A DNA stretch of 64,000 nt from Paenibacillus sp. FSL W8-0426 (GCF_037969725.1 NZ_CP150203.1:3922001-3986000), one strand, 5' to 3'; numbered from the stretch's first letter, positions 8,430-16,661 are shown. The notes: a model not told the origin generated them from the sequence alone. Made by a program: numbers and translations.

Positions 8430-8959
8430 GCCATACACCTCCGTTCTTTGCAGTTATTATAGCACATATGTTCGGTTTCGAATACAAAAAGATGGCGATT
8501 CATCCCCCACCTAAAGCTGACGATTTTGAGGAGGGAGTCTTCTCGCCTTCAGCGATAAAATTATCGGTTTGACGACCGGAGCAGATGATTACATGGTCAA
8601 ACCATTTAATCCTTTGGAATTGATTGCACGCGTAAAAGCACAATTCCGTCGTCAATCCTTAATGGGCAAAGAAGAATTTAATTCGTTAATCCTCATCAAG
8701 GACCTGGCGATCGATAAGAATAAACATTCCGTTAAACTCAAAGGAAAAGAGATTTCGTTGACCCCTTTGGAGTTCGCCATTCTGCTGCTATTAGCGAGCC
8801 GGCCTGGTCAAGTTTTTAGCTCGGAGCAAATCTACGAAAGTGTATGGAAAGAGCCCTATGGGTATTCTGACAATACGGTTATGGTTCACATACGTAATTT
8901 AAGAGAGAAATTGGAGGAAACGCCAAGAGAACCTCAATACATTAAAACCGTATGGGGGG

Positions 8960-10069
8960 TTGGTTATAAAATTGATTAATTATGTTCGAAAGTTAAAACA
9001 AAACAAACGAATTCAAGTCAATATTCTCATTCGAATGATCCTAAGCCTCGTTATCTCACTTGGCATTAACTATGTTTTCCTTTTGACTTCGATTTATCTT
9101 GGTAACTCTATGGAATCTGATTGGTACTCTCGATTTTTTCCTTATCTGATTACCCCCTTGTTTATCGTTAGTTTCATCGGTGTTTTTCTATTTTTGACCC
9201 GGAACATTGTAAAAGACTTGATCAAACTAGAGCAAGGGCTTGAAAAAATCGCCGTGGGGAATTTAGGATATCGGGTAACGATTGACCGTCAAGACGAACT
9301 AGGTAATGTCGCTTTAAACATTAATAGAATGGCAGAGCGTTTAGAAGCACAAATTGCGAAGGAACGTGAGATTGAACAGTCAAAAATGGAAATGATTACA
9401 GGTCTCTCCCACGACTTGCGCACTCCTCTTACAAGTATCATTGGTTATATTCAGCTTCTAAAGACCGAATCTTTCCGAGATCAAGATGAGTATTCACGTT
9501 TTGTCCAAAATACGTACAACAAAGCCGTCCATTTGAGAAAACTCCTCGACGATTTGTTCGAATACACCCGGCTTACGTCTGTCGACGATACCCAATTGAA
9601 TCGGAAAGAAATCGATTTATCCCAACTTTTGGAGCAAATGTTATTTGAATTTGAGCCGCTTGCTCAAGAAAATGGGATTCGTATCGTCAAAGAGATTGCC
9701 CCCTCTCCGACGAATGTTTATGTGGACAGCGAAAAAATCGCCAGGGCAATCGACAACTTGTTGATGAATGCTTTGAAATACTCACACAAACCCGGTGCTA
9801 TCGAACTTCGAATGGAAAAATTCAGTACACACATCGCGATAGAGATCCAAAATAAAGGGACACCGCTTAATGAGGATCAAGTGAATAAGCTGTTTGACCG
9901 ATTTTATAAAGTAGACTTTTCAAGGAGCAGCGAAGGCATTCAGGCCGGCTCTGGGCTCGGTCTTTCCATTGCCAGGAATATCATGGAATTGCATCAAGGT
10001 AGTTTGACCCTGCATCATACCGATGATGTTTTTTTGTTTACAATGTTGCTGCCGCTATATCACTCCTGA
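8960..10069 (+). CDS. sensor histidine kinase
   Basis: The product has two membrane helices (about residues 22-45 and 62-82) around a short extracytoplasmic loop, then HAMP (about 85-135). HisKA has the H-box SHDLRTP near residue 152. HATPase_c has an N-box NLLMNALKYS near 270 and a G-box GSGLGLSIA near 334. The start is uncertain: the TTG at 8960 abuts a GGGGGG tract, and a TTG at 8972 is better spaced. Either overlaps the regulator stop at 8979. The short loop suggests sensing in the membrane, as in envelope-stress kinases. Its partner regulator is interrupted, so its phosphoryl target may be missing. Confidence 0.93.
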   Translation: MVIKLINYVRKLKQNKRIQVNILIRMILSLVISLGINYVFLLTSIYLGNSMESDWYSRFFPYLITPLFIVSFIGVFLFLTRNIVKDLIKLEQGLEKIAVGNLGYRVTIDRQDELGNVALNINRMAERLEAQIAKEREIEQSKMEMITGLSHDLRTPLTSIIGYIQLLKTESFRDQDEYSRFVQNTYNKAVHLRKLLDDLFEYTRLTSVDDTQLNRKEIDLSQLLEQMLFEFEPLAQENGIRIVKEIAPSPTNVYVDSEKIARAIDNLLMNALKYSHKPGAIELRMEKFSTHIAIEIQNKGTPLNEDQVNKLFDRFYKVDFSRSSEGIQAGSGLGLSIARNIMELHQGSLTLHHTDDVFLFTMLLPLYHS

Positions 10070-10187
10070 GCTTAACGCTTCGAAAAACCACCACAAAGAA
10101 TGACGACGGAGGATGGATCATTGCGTAATGTGATTGGATGATAAACATGCTCTCCCTTATCTCCCCAAAATCATATTAACAGGAACC

Positions 10188-10712
10188 TCAGCAATGAAGC
10201 CTTTCTCGTTTCATACGGAATCGGGGCGAGTTGATAAATCGACGATGCGAAGACTTATACTGCGGCCTGAAATCCGGCGTGGCTCGCATGACCTGCCGCT
10301 CAACACTGCAATCATTAGCAATTCGCAGAGCGATGTCGTCAGGCGTCAAGTGATCCGTGTGGATATGCGTGCGAAACAAATTCTGAGATAAACTGGACAG
10401 ACATCCATCCACCTGTTGGGCAGGCCATGAGTTTTGATGGTCTCCCCGGCCTCTCAATCGTTTTAATAACGTTTCTTTGCTCGCCAGCAGTGCAAAATGA
10501 TGAACTTCAATCCCTCTGGATCTTAAGCTGCCGATGATTTCATCGAAGTATGGGGGGTGAACCATCGTCATGGGAACAATTATGATGCCGGAGAATTCTC
10601 GGTTTAGGGCCTGAAGCATCGAAACGTTCATTGCCCGCCATACGCCATGATCCTGGAAATCCGGCTTCAGCATTGGTTTAGGCATGTTCTTCCGGATGAA
10701 GTATCCTGCATC
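10188..10712 (-). pseudogene. tunicamycin-resistance TmrB-like protein, N-terminus with P-loop lost
   Basis: The frame matches Bacillus TmrB-type ATP-binding proteins from about residue 40 to the end: DFQDHGVWRAMN, IVPMTMVHPPYFDEIIG, HHFALLASKETLLKRLRGRG, NSWPAQQVDGC and HIHTDHLTPDDIA. The matching frame continues upstream of the first ATG (10685) through GYFIRKN and then meets a TAA. The stop of the GNAT gene lies there. The N-terminal P-loop segment that binds ATP is absent, so the product cannot be a working TmrB. A deletion that fused this locus to the upstream acetyltransferase gene explains it best. Confidence 0.75.
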
Positions 10713-10730
10713 ACAATAGTTTCTCGTGGG

Positions 10731-11147
10731 TTATCGATCCACGTCCATTTTCATGCCGCTCGTAAATTTCCTGAACCCTATGGCTTCATAATAGGATTCC
10801 AAGCTCTCCACACACATGAGCTGAGGAATGATTCCGTGTTCCTTGCAGTGTTGAACCAACCGGCCCATCATCTCTTTGCCAATCCCCTTGGATTGGTATT
10901 CCGGCAATACCCCGACGCCACAGATCAGGCCGGTAATAACGCCGTCCGAAATAATGCGCCCTGAACCGACTAATCGTTCGTGGTCATATGCATATATGGC
11001 AGACCAGCTTCCATGAAACATCCGTTCCAACTCATTCACAGTGAGTTTTAGTGAATTCCACCCCAACCGCTCGTATAAGGCTAACACCTTCCCAAAGTCT
11101 TCAGGCGGAGCGGTCGTATATCGAATGCGCTCTTCCAAACATATCAT
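10731..11147 (-). CDS. GNAT family N-acetyltransferase
   Basis: The product is 138 residues, the usual size of a single GNAT domain. The acetyl-CoA binding signature is GVGVLPEYQSKGIGKEMM near residue 76 (Q-x-x-G-I-G). It is followed by the family strand LMCVESLESYYEAIGFRKF with the tyrosine that often acts as general acid. It should acetylate a small amine or protein N-terminus. The substrate is not visible. Its stop is next to the tmrB-like remnant, which looks like a deletion scar. Confidence 0.88.
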   Translation of the reverse strand: MICLEERIRYTTAPPEDFGKVLALYERLGWNSLKLTVNELERMFHGSWSAIYAYDHERLVGSGRIISDGVITGLICGVGVLPEYQSKGIGKEMMGRLVQHCKEHGIIPQLMCVESLESYYEAIGFRKFTSGMKMDVDR

Positions 11148-11481
11148 CTCCTATGCTGCATGTAATAAGCAATCATACTGATTCGCTGACAACTCTTTTA
11201 TCGAATATCAATCTTCAATCGCAATGTTCAATGCCTTTCTATTATTAAAGGAGCTAAAGTTTCTCAAGCTCTTCGATTACGATTTGTCATTAGGCGGCAT
11301 CTGACGATGCTGCCTTTTTGCCTTTAAATTCATGGAATTTCAATAAAAATAAAAGTATATTCCTTTTCATTCGCTTCATTCTCCTTTAATCATCCATGTA
11401 AATAAATGTTTTATTTATATATGCTTATACGAAAGCCAAAGCTTTTTAAACGGCAAAAAATAAATAAAGGAGATTTTTTTC
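11148..11481 (+). other. gene-free stretch with an orphan terminator
   Basis: No convincing coding frame is seen. It holds the promoter area of the GNAT gene on the minus strand, a terminator hairpin at 11292-11319 with no plus-strand gene before it, and the AT-rich leader of the MFS gene. The AAAGGAG site at 11466-11472 serves the GTG at 11482. Confidence 0.5.
11292..11319 (+). terminator. orphan rho-independent terminator
   Basis: AGGCGGCATC pairs with GATGCTGCCT (one G-T pair) and is followed by TTTTT. No gene on the plus strand ends here, so it may belong to a lost gene or a short RNA. Confidence 0.6.
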
Positions 11482-12684
11482 GTGAACTCAAACACTGCTC
11501 TTATACGAAAAGGCGGCGGAGCAAATGTGCCGTCTTCCCAACGTCTTCCGTGGGTCGGGCTGCTGGCCTTAGCCATGGCGGGGTTCATCTGCATTCTTAC
11601 GGAAGGGCTGCCTGCTGGATTACTGCCGCAAATTGCGCAGGATCTCGGGGTCACAGAAGCTCTTGCCGGACAATTGGTTACTCTCTATGCGGTTGGATCT
11701 GTTCTGGCCGCCATTCCTTTGACAACGGCTACCCGCGGGTGGAAGCGCCGGCCGCTTCTGCTGCTGTGCATCGTCGGCTTTTTTGTATTTAACACCATCA
11801 CCGCCTTATCTTCTATTTATGTGCTGACGCTTGTCGCGCGTTTCTTCGCAGGTGTTTCGGCAGGTGTACTATGGGGGATGACGGCCGGTTATGCGCGGCG
11901 CATGGTGCCTGATTCGTTAAAGGGACGAGCGATGGCCGTAGCCATGGTTGGCACCCCGTTGGCATTGGCGCTGGGCGTTCCGCTTGGCACTTTTTTCGGT
12001 ACTTATACAGATTGGCGTCTCATTTTCGGAGCTGTATCATTACTGGCTGCAGCCCTTATTGGCTGGGTGCTCTGGAAGGTGCCGGATTATGCCGGCGAGC
12101 CTGCCGGTGATCAGCTCCCTTTTCACAAGGTTTTCCTGATTCCCGGTGTTCGGTCGATTTTGTTTGTCGTGTTGGCATGGGTATTAGCTCATAATATTTT
12201 GTACACTTATATTGCACCGTATCTTGCCGAAACGGCGTTTGCTCAGCGAGTGGATTTGGTTCTTCTTATTTTCGGCATTACCTCGATTGTCGGCATTTGG
12301 GTGATAGGCATGCTGATTGATCGTTTTCTAAGAATGCTGGTTTTAATCAGCATCACGGGATTTGCTTTGGCTTCCGCAGCCTTGGGAATCGGAATGAATC
12401 AACCTGCAGTCATCATTCTTGGTGTTACGGCATGGGGGCTTACATTTGGCGGGGCAGCCACTTTACTGCAAACAGCGATAGCACAAGCAGCGGGAAAAAG
12501 CTCAGATATAGCCCAATCGATGCTGGTTACCGCGTGGAATGTGGCCATCGGCGGCGGAGGCATTATCGGCGGGCTTCTTCTCGAACAGCTTGGAGCCGGA
12601 TTCCTTCCAGGCTCATTAATCATTCTGCTGCTTCCCTCCTTGCTTGCAGCTCGGTTAGCTAAAAAGCATGGCTTTCCTTCCTAA
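11482..12684 (+). CDS. MFS efflux transporter (DHA1 group)
   Basis: The product is 400 residues with 12 predicted membrane helices, starting at GTG with AAAGGAG eight bases upstream. Motif A-like residues TTATRGWKRRPLL lie after helix 2. The LTEGLPAGLLPQIAQDLGVTE in helix 1 and RFFAGVSAGVLWGMTAGYARRMVP in helices 4-5 are typical of the AraJ/YdhP-type drug and sugar efflux subgroup. It should export small molecules with the proton gradient. It converges on an Lrp-type regulator gene, and a shared terminator lies between them. Confidence 0.9.
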   Translation: MNSNTALIRKGGGANVPSSQRLPWVGLLALAMAGFICILTEGLPAGLLPQIAQDLGVTEALAGQLVTLYAVGSVLAAIPLTTATRGWKRRPLLLLCIVGFFVFNTITALSSIYVLTLVARFFAGVSAGVLWGMTAGYARRMVPDSLKGRAMAVAMVGTPLALALGVPLGTFFGTYTDWRLIFGAVSLLAAALIGWVLWKVPDYAGEPAGDQLPFHKVFLIPGVRSILFVVLAWVLAHNILYTYIAPYLAETAFAQRVDLVLLIFGITSIVGIWVIGMLIDRFLRMLVLISITGFALASAALGIGMNQPAVIILGVTAWGLTFGGAATLLQTAIAQAAGKSSDIAQSMLVTAWNVAIGGGGIIGGLLLEQLGAGFLPGSLIILLLPSLLAARLAKKHGFPS

Positions 12685-12713
12685 AGGAATTCACGAGCAT
12701 GCGCAACATAATC

Positions 12714-12751
12714 AAAAAATGAATTCGCTGCAAAGGCGGATTCATTTTTTT
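12714..12751. terminator. bidirectional terminator between convergent genes
   Basis: AAAAAATGAATTCGC pairs with GCGGATTCATTTTTTT. It is flanked by A and T runs and can serve both the MFS gene and the Lrp gene. Confidence 0.7.
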
Positions 12752-12771
12752 GGGGATTACAGGATTACATC

Positions 12772-13221
12772 CTATGCGAGCAAATTCGTTTCACCAATGA
12801 GATTTTTATAAGCAATCGGTGAAGACATTACGATCAGAGTCGTATAGGTTCCGTATTGATCGCACCTGTTTTCAAACTCTTCCAACTCCTGAGTTGTTTC
12901 CGTGAGGACCTTCAATAAATAATTATGCTCTCCGCTTATCCGGTAACATTCCGTGACTTCTGGTGAAGAACGGCAAAAATCAAGGAAAGGATAGCAATTC
13001 CGGGTCCGAACAAGCATATAGGCTGTGCATGGCTTACCCACTTTTTGTGCGGAAATGACGGTTCGGTATTCCTCGATAATCCCCTTTTCTTCCATGCGTT
13101 TTACACGTTCGGTTACCGCTGGCTGAGACAGTCCCACCAGCTTTCCTAAATCCGTCATTGATAATCTCGCCTGGTTTTGCAAATGGAGCAGGATGTTATT
13201 ATCGATCTCGTCCAAGAACAT
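12772..13221 (-). CDS. Lrp/AsnC family transcriptional regulator
   Basis: The product is 149 residues: an N-terminal winged helix (about 1-62, with MTDLGKLVGLSQPAVTERVKRMEEKG) and a C-terminal RAM ligand-binding domain (about 65-145, with the conserved GEHNYLLKV and TLIVMSSP). Such proteins form octamers and respond to amino acids. It is divergent from a serine-hydrolase-type gene that is now broken (13387-13640), so its natural target may be lost. The MFS gene on its other side is convergent. Confidence 0.93.
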   Translation of the reverse strand: MFLDEIDNNILLHLQNQARLSMTDLGKLVGLSQPAVTERVKRMEEKGIIEEYRTVISAQKVGKPCTAYMLVRTRNCYPFLDFCRSSPEVTECYRISGEHNYLLKVLTETTQELEEFENRCDQYGTYTTLIVMSSPIAYKNLIGETNLLA

Positions 13222-13386
13222 CGACCACCTTAATTTTAAAAGTTATTTGTTCTAAATCCCTTTGGAATCATCGGAAACTACTTCATTTAACTTGTTTGTT
13301 TTATGTAATGCGGTAGAAATTATTTATATAATAAACACACTTGCTATAAATAATCAAGTAAATTACAGCAGGAGAGGATGAGAAAC

Positions 13387-13640
13387 ATGAGAAATATAGA
13401 TCTGGAATGGCTGCACAAAAGCGTCAATGAGGTAGGTCATTGACCGTACACTCGAGGAAAAAAGGATCGTGGGTACCGTTGTTCAAATTACATTAGGCGG
13501 AAACCTCGTTTACAGCAGGCCTGCTGGTTGGGCCGACCGCGAGCAGAAACGACCGATGCAGGAAAATGCTTTGTTTAGATATGCTTCGGTAACCAACCAA
13601 AAGGTTCAATCGCGACGACTTTATAATAAGGAGTTAACTC
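13387..13640 (+). pseudogene. beta-lactamase-family serine hydrolase, 5' fragment with frameshift
   Basis: An ATG at 13387 behind AGGAG opens a frame that stops after 18 codons. The next frame then reads DRTLEEKRIVGTVV, NLVYSRPAGWADREQKRPM and ALFRYASVTN, which is the N-terminus of a class C beta-lactamase/esterase-type protein up to its SxxK motif. A one-base shift near 13437 breaks the frame. The homology ends at the motif, where N replaces the catalytic Lys. No C-terminal half follows. It is a remnant of a gene divergent from the Lrp regulator. Confidence 0.7.
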
Positions 13641-13861
13641 TGATATGAGTGGCTTAAAATCAAGTGCAGGTGCCGCCGTTCCTGGTTGCGTCAAACTTCT
13701 TCAGCTCCTCTTGTTATCATTGCAGTGGCCTTGCGGTCGGTCCTCTATTGTAAGTCTAACCAACCCAAATGTCCTCTTAATGAATGCAATATGAACGGAG
13801 CATGAACGAAGTTGCCGGCAACCGTTGCATTTCAAGCGCTCTTTGACAGGCTATGCAAGTC
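13641..13861. other. gene-free stretch
   Basis: Between the hydrolase remnant and the DUF4179 terminator only a short 49-codon plus-strand frame with an AAGGAG site occurs (ATG near 13654). It has no recognisable features, so I do not call it. Confidence 0.3.
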
Positions 13862-13893
13862 AAAGAGGCGTATCTCTATGAGAACGCCTCTTT
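13862..13893 (-). terminator. terminator hairpin after anti-sigma gene
   Basis: AAAGAGGCG (13862-13870) pairs with CGCCTCTTT (13885-13893), 26 bases past the DUF4179 gene. The T run is weak. Confidence 0.5.
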
Positions 13894-13918
13894 CACTCGC
13901 ACAATCACAGCGGAAGAC

Positions 13919-15115
13919 TTATTTCTGAATGACCGGAATGGTCATTTCAAGATCTTTATGATAGGTTTTAACCAGATTGCCTTTATCGTCCGTCACCAAG
14001 CTCCAATCCCTTTTTGCAGTCAAGGTATAAGGCTTAATCGTAATGGAGGTCGGTGTATTGGCAAATGGCTTATAGGCCTCGTCTTCATGATATTCGGTAT
14101 CAGGAACGCTATTGGGGTATTCGATCAGTTTCTGCTGCACCGGATTACCATCCTGGTCAACGATGTCGTAGTGCATTTTAGACGGGCTTAAATCACCCGT
14201 TTGCTGGGCAGTTGCGGGAACTTTGCCTTTACTGTCTAGAACCAGACGTGTCGTTACCGGCGTCAACTCAAGCTGCTTGACCGTATAGCTGAAGTCACCG
14301 CTGCTTTTCGTTTGGTCCGGGTGAAGGACTACCGATCCTTTCGCCAGATTTTGGACCGGCACGACGAATTCAAACGGCTCCTTGATCCCGGTGACGTTCA
14401 GTTTTACTGTCATGTCAAACGCTTCGGGGAGGTTCATTTCCGCCAATCCCTTCATAATTTCATACAGGGCTATATTGTGGATGTCTTGTCCGTCCTCCGT
14501 TTTGCCTACATCTTGCGAGAACATGCCAAAAAATTTGTTCTTTCCTTGAATGCTGACATCCGGCATATGGATATACCCTTTTTTCTGTTGTTCCAAAGGC
14601 GGCGATGGAATCAATTTTCCATTCTCGTCCTTTGCTCCTTCCGGCGGATAAGGGGAGAACATCGTATCGTCGTCCACGCCCTGACGCTCAATGGCAAATG
14701 CAAGCCGGTTTCCATCGAACATCACCTCTTTAATGCTGAGCGTCACCCCGTCCTTGGTCACACTCAAGTTCGGCGCCGTTGTCAGTCCTGTTGTGCTGGC
14801 CTTCTTCAAAGAGCTGTCCTCATTGTATTGGAACACACTGCCGATTAACGGTACATTTTTCAAGGCATCCGCCATTACCGGGGAAACAAATCCACTCCCC
14901 ATCACCACGCCTCCAAGCATCGCGGCAGCGGTCACGCTGATTGCTATCTTTCTCTTCCACTTTCGAGTACGTTTGATTTCACTCGATCTGCTCATATGAT
15001 CCAACCTCTCTAAAATTTGATTTACATAGCTTTCTTGCGGCATTTCTTTTTGTTTAACGATCCTTCTAATTTGATTTACCTGCTCTTCTTCAGTGGGATC
15101 TGACCATTGCTTCAT
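13919..15115 (-). CDS. DUF4179 domain protein, probable anti-sigma factor
   Basis: The product is 398 residues: a cytoplasmic N-terminal segment (about 1-55), one membrane helix (about 57-78, AISVTAAAMLGGVVMGSGF) and a large extracytoplasmic domain starting with the DUF4179 signature VMADALKNVPLIGSVFQY. This layout is standard for anti-sigma or signal-transducing partners of ECF sigma factors in Bacillota. Its start overlaps the sigma gene by 26 bases. It should hold the sigma factor at the membrane and release it on an envelope signal. The signal is not known. Confidence 0.88.
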   Translation of the reverse strand: MKQWSDPTEEEQVNQIRRIVKQKEMPQESYVNQILERLDHMSRSSEIKRTRKWKRKIAISVTAAAMLGGVVMGSGFVSPVMADALKNVPLIGSVFQYNEDSSLKKASTTGLTTAPNLSVTKDGVTLSIKEVMFDGNRLAFAIERQGVDDDTMFSPYPPEGAKDENGKLIPSPPLEQQKKGYIHMPDVSIQGKNKFFGMFSQDVGKTEDGQDIHNIALYEIMKGLAEMNLPEAFDMTVKLNVTGIKEPFEFVVPVQNLAKGSVVLHPDQTKSSGDFSYTVKQLELTPVTTRLVLDSKGKVPATAQQTGDLSPSKMHYDIVDQDGNPVQQKLIEYPNSVPDTEYHEDEAYKPFANTPTSITIKPYTLTAKRDWSLVTDDKGNLVKTYHKDLEMTIPVIQK

Positions 15116-15671
15116 GCGTTGTCCCTCCTCTAGATTTCTTTTCTCGAATTAGTTTTTTTCTGATGCGTTCATACTTTTTCCGAAGGGTCGCCGGTTTGCA
15201 TTCCATGATCTGTCCGATTTCTTCGAAGCTGTACTGTTCAACGGCTCGTAATAGTACGAGATGCTTCTCTTCCACTTTCAAACTCATAAGTAGTTGTTCG
15301 ACCTCGGGTATGTTCTCCTTCAAGTGCTGATGCTCCAACTCTTGAATTTCTTTTTGCAGGAATAACGTTTTCTTCTGCCTGCTTTTCTTTCTGAACATAT
15401 CCATACAATGATAATAGGCTATTTTGTAAAGCCAGGAAGAAAACGAAACCTGATGTTCGTATTTTTGAATAGAGCGGTATAACTTAATAAAAATTTCTTG
15501 CAGCGCATCCTCCGCTTCTTCGCGATTTTTCAACATATAATAACAATACGTATAAATTTGTCTCTCAAAGGTACGAATGATGACGGCAAAAGCTTCCTTG
15601 TCCCCTTTTTGGGCATCGATCACATACGGTTCAATATCCATCAATTCTGCTCCGGTGTCTGTGTGCTTCAA
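15090..15671 (-). CDS. ECF-type RNA polymerase sigma factor
   Basis: Region 2 spans about residues 22-90 with the YTYCYYMLKNREEAEDALQE core-binding helix and SSWLYKIAYY in region 2.4. Region 4 has QYSFEEIGQIMECKPATLRKKYERIRKKL as DNA-binding helix-turn-helix. The TTG at 15671 has AGGGAGG eight bases upstream. A GTG at 15680 overlaps that site, and an ATG at 15641 behind GGAG is also possible. It pairs with the overlapping DUF4179 gene. It would redirect RNA polymerase to an envelope-response regulon. Confidence 0.92.
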   Translation of the reverse strand: MKHTDTGAELMDIEPYVIDAQKGDKEAFAVIIRTFERQIYTYCYYMLKNREEAEDALQEIFIKLYRSIQKYEHQVSFSSWLYKIAYYHCMDMFRKKSRQKKTLFLQKEIQELEHQHLKENIPEVEQLLMSLKVEEKHLVLLRAVEQYSFEEIGQIMECKPATLRKKYERIRKKLIREKKSRGGTTHEAMVRSH

Positions 15672-15742
15672 ACCATTCACCTCCCTTTTGTTTCATCTTC
15701 ACCTTGTATAACGTCCAGCATTTTGCGATATGTGACATTTGC

Positions 15743-15770
15743 AAAAAAAAAAAGCCGCTCTTTAGCGACT
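15743..15770 (-). terminator. rho-independent terminator
   Basis: On the minus strand GTCGCT-AAAG-AGCGGC is followed by a run of 11 T. It directly follows the small gene at 15769-15981. Confidence 0.75.
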
Positions 15771-15981
15771 ATTTCAAATAAATGTGTAAAGATACATGGT
15801 TTGAAGTATACGTCCAAATCAAATTCTCAATTTTGAAATTGTTGTTAAATTTCTCGATCCACACTTGCTTTGCATTCAATAAGGCTGTTAATTGCGTGTT
15901 ATTCAGCAATGCTTCTTCCAGTTGTTCATTCTTTTGAGCAACGAAAATAACGTTTATCATATCTTCATGACTTGTATACAT
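15769..15981 (-). CDS. hypothetical protein, 70 residues
   Basis: A 70-residue soluble protein with a helical centre (NEQLEEALLNNTQLTALLNAK) and a strand-rich C-terminus. A GGAGG stands 15 bases before the ATG, a long spacing. It lies 37 bases after the AhpD-like gene on the same strand and ends exactly at a terminator, so it is probably the last gene of that transcript. I do not recognise its family. Confidence 0.5.
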   Translation of the reverse strand: MYTSHEDMINVIFVAQKNEQLEEALLNNTQLTALLNAKQVWIEKFNNNFKIENLIWTYTSNHVSLHIYLK

Positions 15982-16018
15982 CGTCGGTGTTTTTTTCCTC
16001 CTCTCTTTTGCAGTATTT

Positions 16019-16426
16019 TCAGGGCTGTAAATCCATTAGCGAACCAAAGGTTTGGGATGCTGTCGTAAAACAAATGAACGAGCACAGCTCTGCAATCTCG
16101 GGTTCGGAGAACTCGTTGCGCAGCACATCGAATGTTCCTTGATTAATGGCTGAGCGATGATTCAGAAACAATTCAGCAAAAGCTACAGCCAGACTGGTTT
16201 TAACATCAGCTTCGTTCAGATCTGGTTTTCCTTTGGCCTGGCAGTACTTGCATCCGTTGCCGTAGGCAAGGGTTCGACGAACCTGTTCTTTTAATTCGCT
16301 GCTTAATCGGCCGTCATCATAAAAAGCTTGTTCAAGCTTGGTCCAATTTGTTTGAATACCTGGATTATGACCCAGCAAGCGTTGAAAAGGAGTTTCACCT
16401 ATACTGGAGTAAGATAACCTGGTCAT
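16019..16426 (-). CDS. carboxymuconolactone decarboxylase/AhpD-like protein
   Basis: The product is 135 residues, all helical. It has the CxxC motif in YGNGCKYCQAKG near residue 57, at the usual place in AhpD-like peroxidase-related proteins. The preceding ELKEQVRRTLAYGNGC is the family helix. Such proteins act as thiol-dependent peroxidase partners or decarboxylases. The pair of cysteines favours a redox role here. It is first in a two-gene transcript with the 70-residue hypothetical gene. Confidence 0.82.
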   Translation of the reverse strand: MTRLSYSSIGETPFQRLLGHNPGIQTNWTKLEQAFYDDGRLSSELKEQVRRTLAYGNGCKYCQAKGKPDLNEADVKTSLAVAFAELFLNHRSAINQGTFDVLRNEFSEPEIAELCSFICFTTASQTFGSLMDLQP

Positions 16427-16619
16427 CCGTTCTCCTCCTTTCGTTCAACTAGAAATGGTGATTCCAACTGTAACTATAAAACCAAATACGTGTGTGGATA
16501 ACAGCAACTATCCTAAACGGATGAGTACAGAAACGGATATTAAAATCATTGTATTACGACTATTCGGTTTTTTCAAGAACTGTTCGTTCTTTATCATGTT
16601 TTTCCAGTATATTGAAATA

Positions 16620-16661
16620 AAAAAGGAGAACCGCCTGTAAACTAGCAGTTCTCCTTTTTAT
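16620..16661 (-). terminator. rho-independent terminator after purine permease
   Basis: AAAAGGAGAAC-CGC pairs with GCA-GTTCTCCTTTT, followed by T on the minus strand, just after the permease stop. Confidence 0.75.

Larger units (their letters stand above)
7220..8554 (-). mobile_element. IS200/IS605-superfamily element with tnpB only (IS1341-type), copy 1
   Basis: The element lies on the minus strand and contains one tnpB and no tnpA. Its boundaries are set by the reading frame it interrupts and by comparison with copy 2 (29230-30514). The right end, ...GTGTTCAA, is shared. A two-base ambiguity (CG) remains at the junction. There is no target duplication, as expected for this family. Both ends carry imperfect hairpins: near the left end around 8507-8542 and at the right end around 7226-7262. 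The host sequence before the left end, read on the minus strand, is TTTTAT. It needs TnpA from elsewhere to transpose. Confidence 0.85.
6964..8979 (+). pseudogene. OmpR-family response regulator gene interrupted by a TnpB element
   Basis: The 5' part (6964-7219) encodes a receiver domain with acidic DDD near residue 8, phospho-acceptor Asp in VILDVMMPRMDG near 53 and Thr/Ser switch in MLSAKEED. The 3' part (8555-8979) resumes with DKIIGLTTGADDYMVKPF and a winged-helix DNA-binding domain ending GVGYKID. If the 1,335 bases between are removed, the reading frame joins exactly as GATATC-GATAAA. This gives an uninterrupted regulator of 226 residues, the normal length for the family. As it stands the receiver half ends after 95 codons (last eight from the element) and the output half has no native start. 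The intact kinase overlaps its 3' end. The insertion probably disables signalling unless the element is excised. Confidence 0.9.

Noticed and set aside
7200-8570. Target site duplication at the TnpB element
   Set aside because: Only a two-base CG ambiguity exists at the junction; removal of 1,335 bases restores the gene exactly, as expected for IS605-type insertion without duplication.
16455-16640. 61-codon plus-strand frame
   Set aside because: No ribosome site, low-complexity end that runs into the permease terminator.
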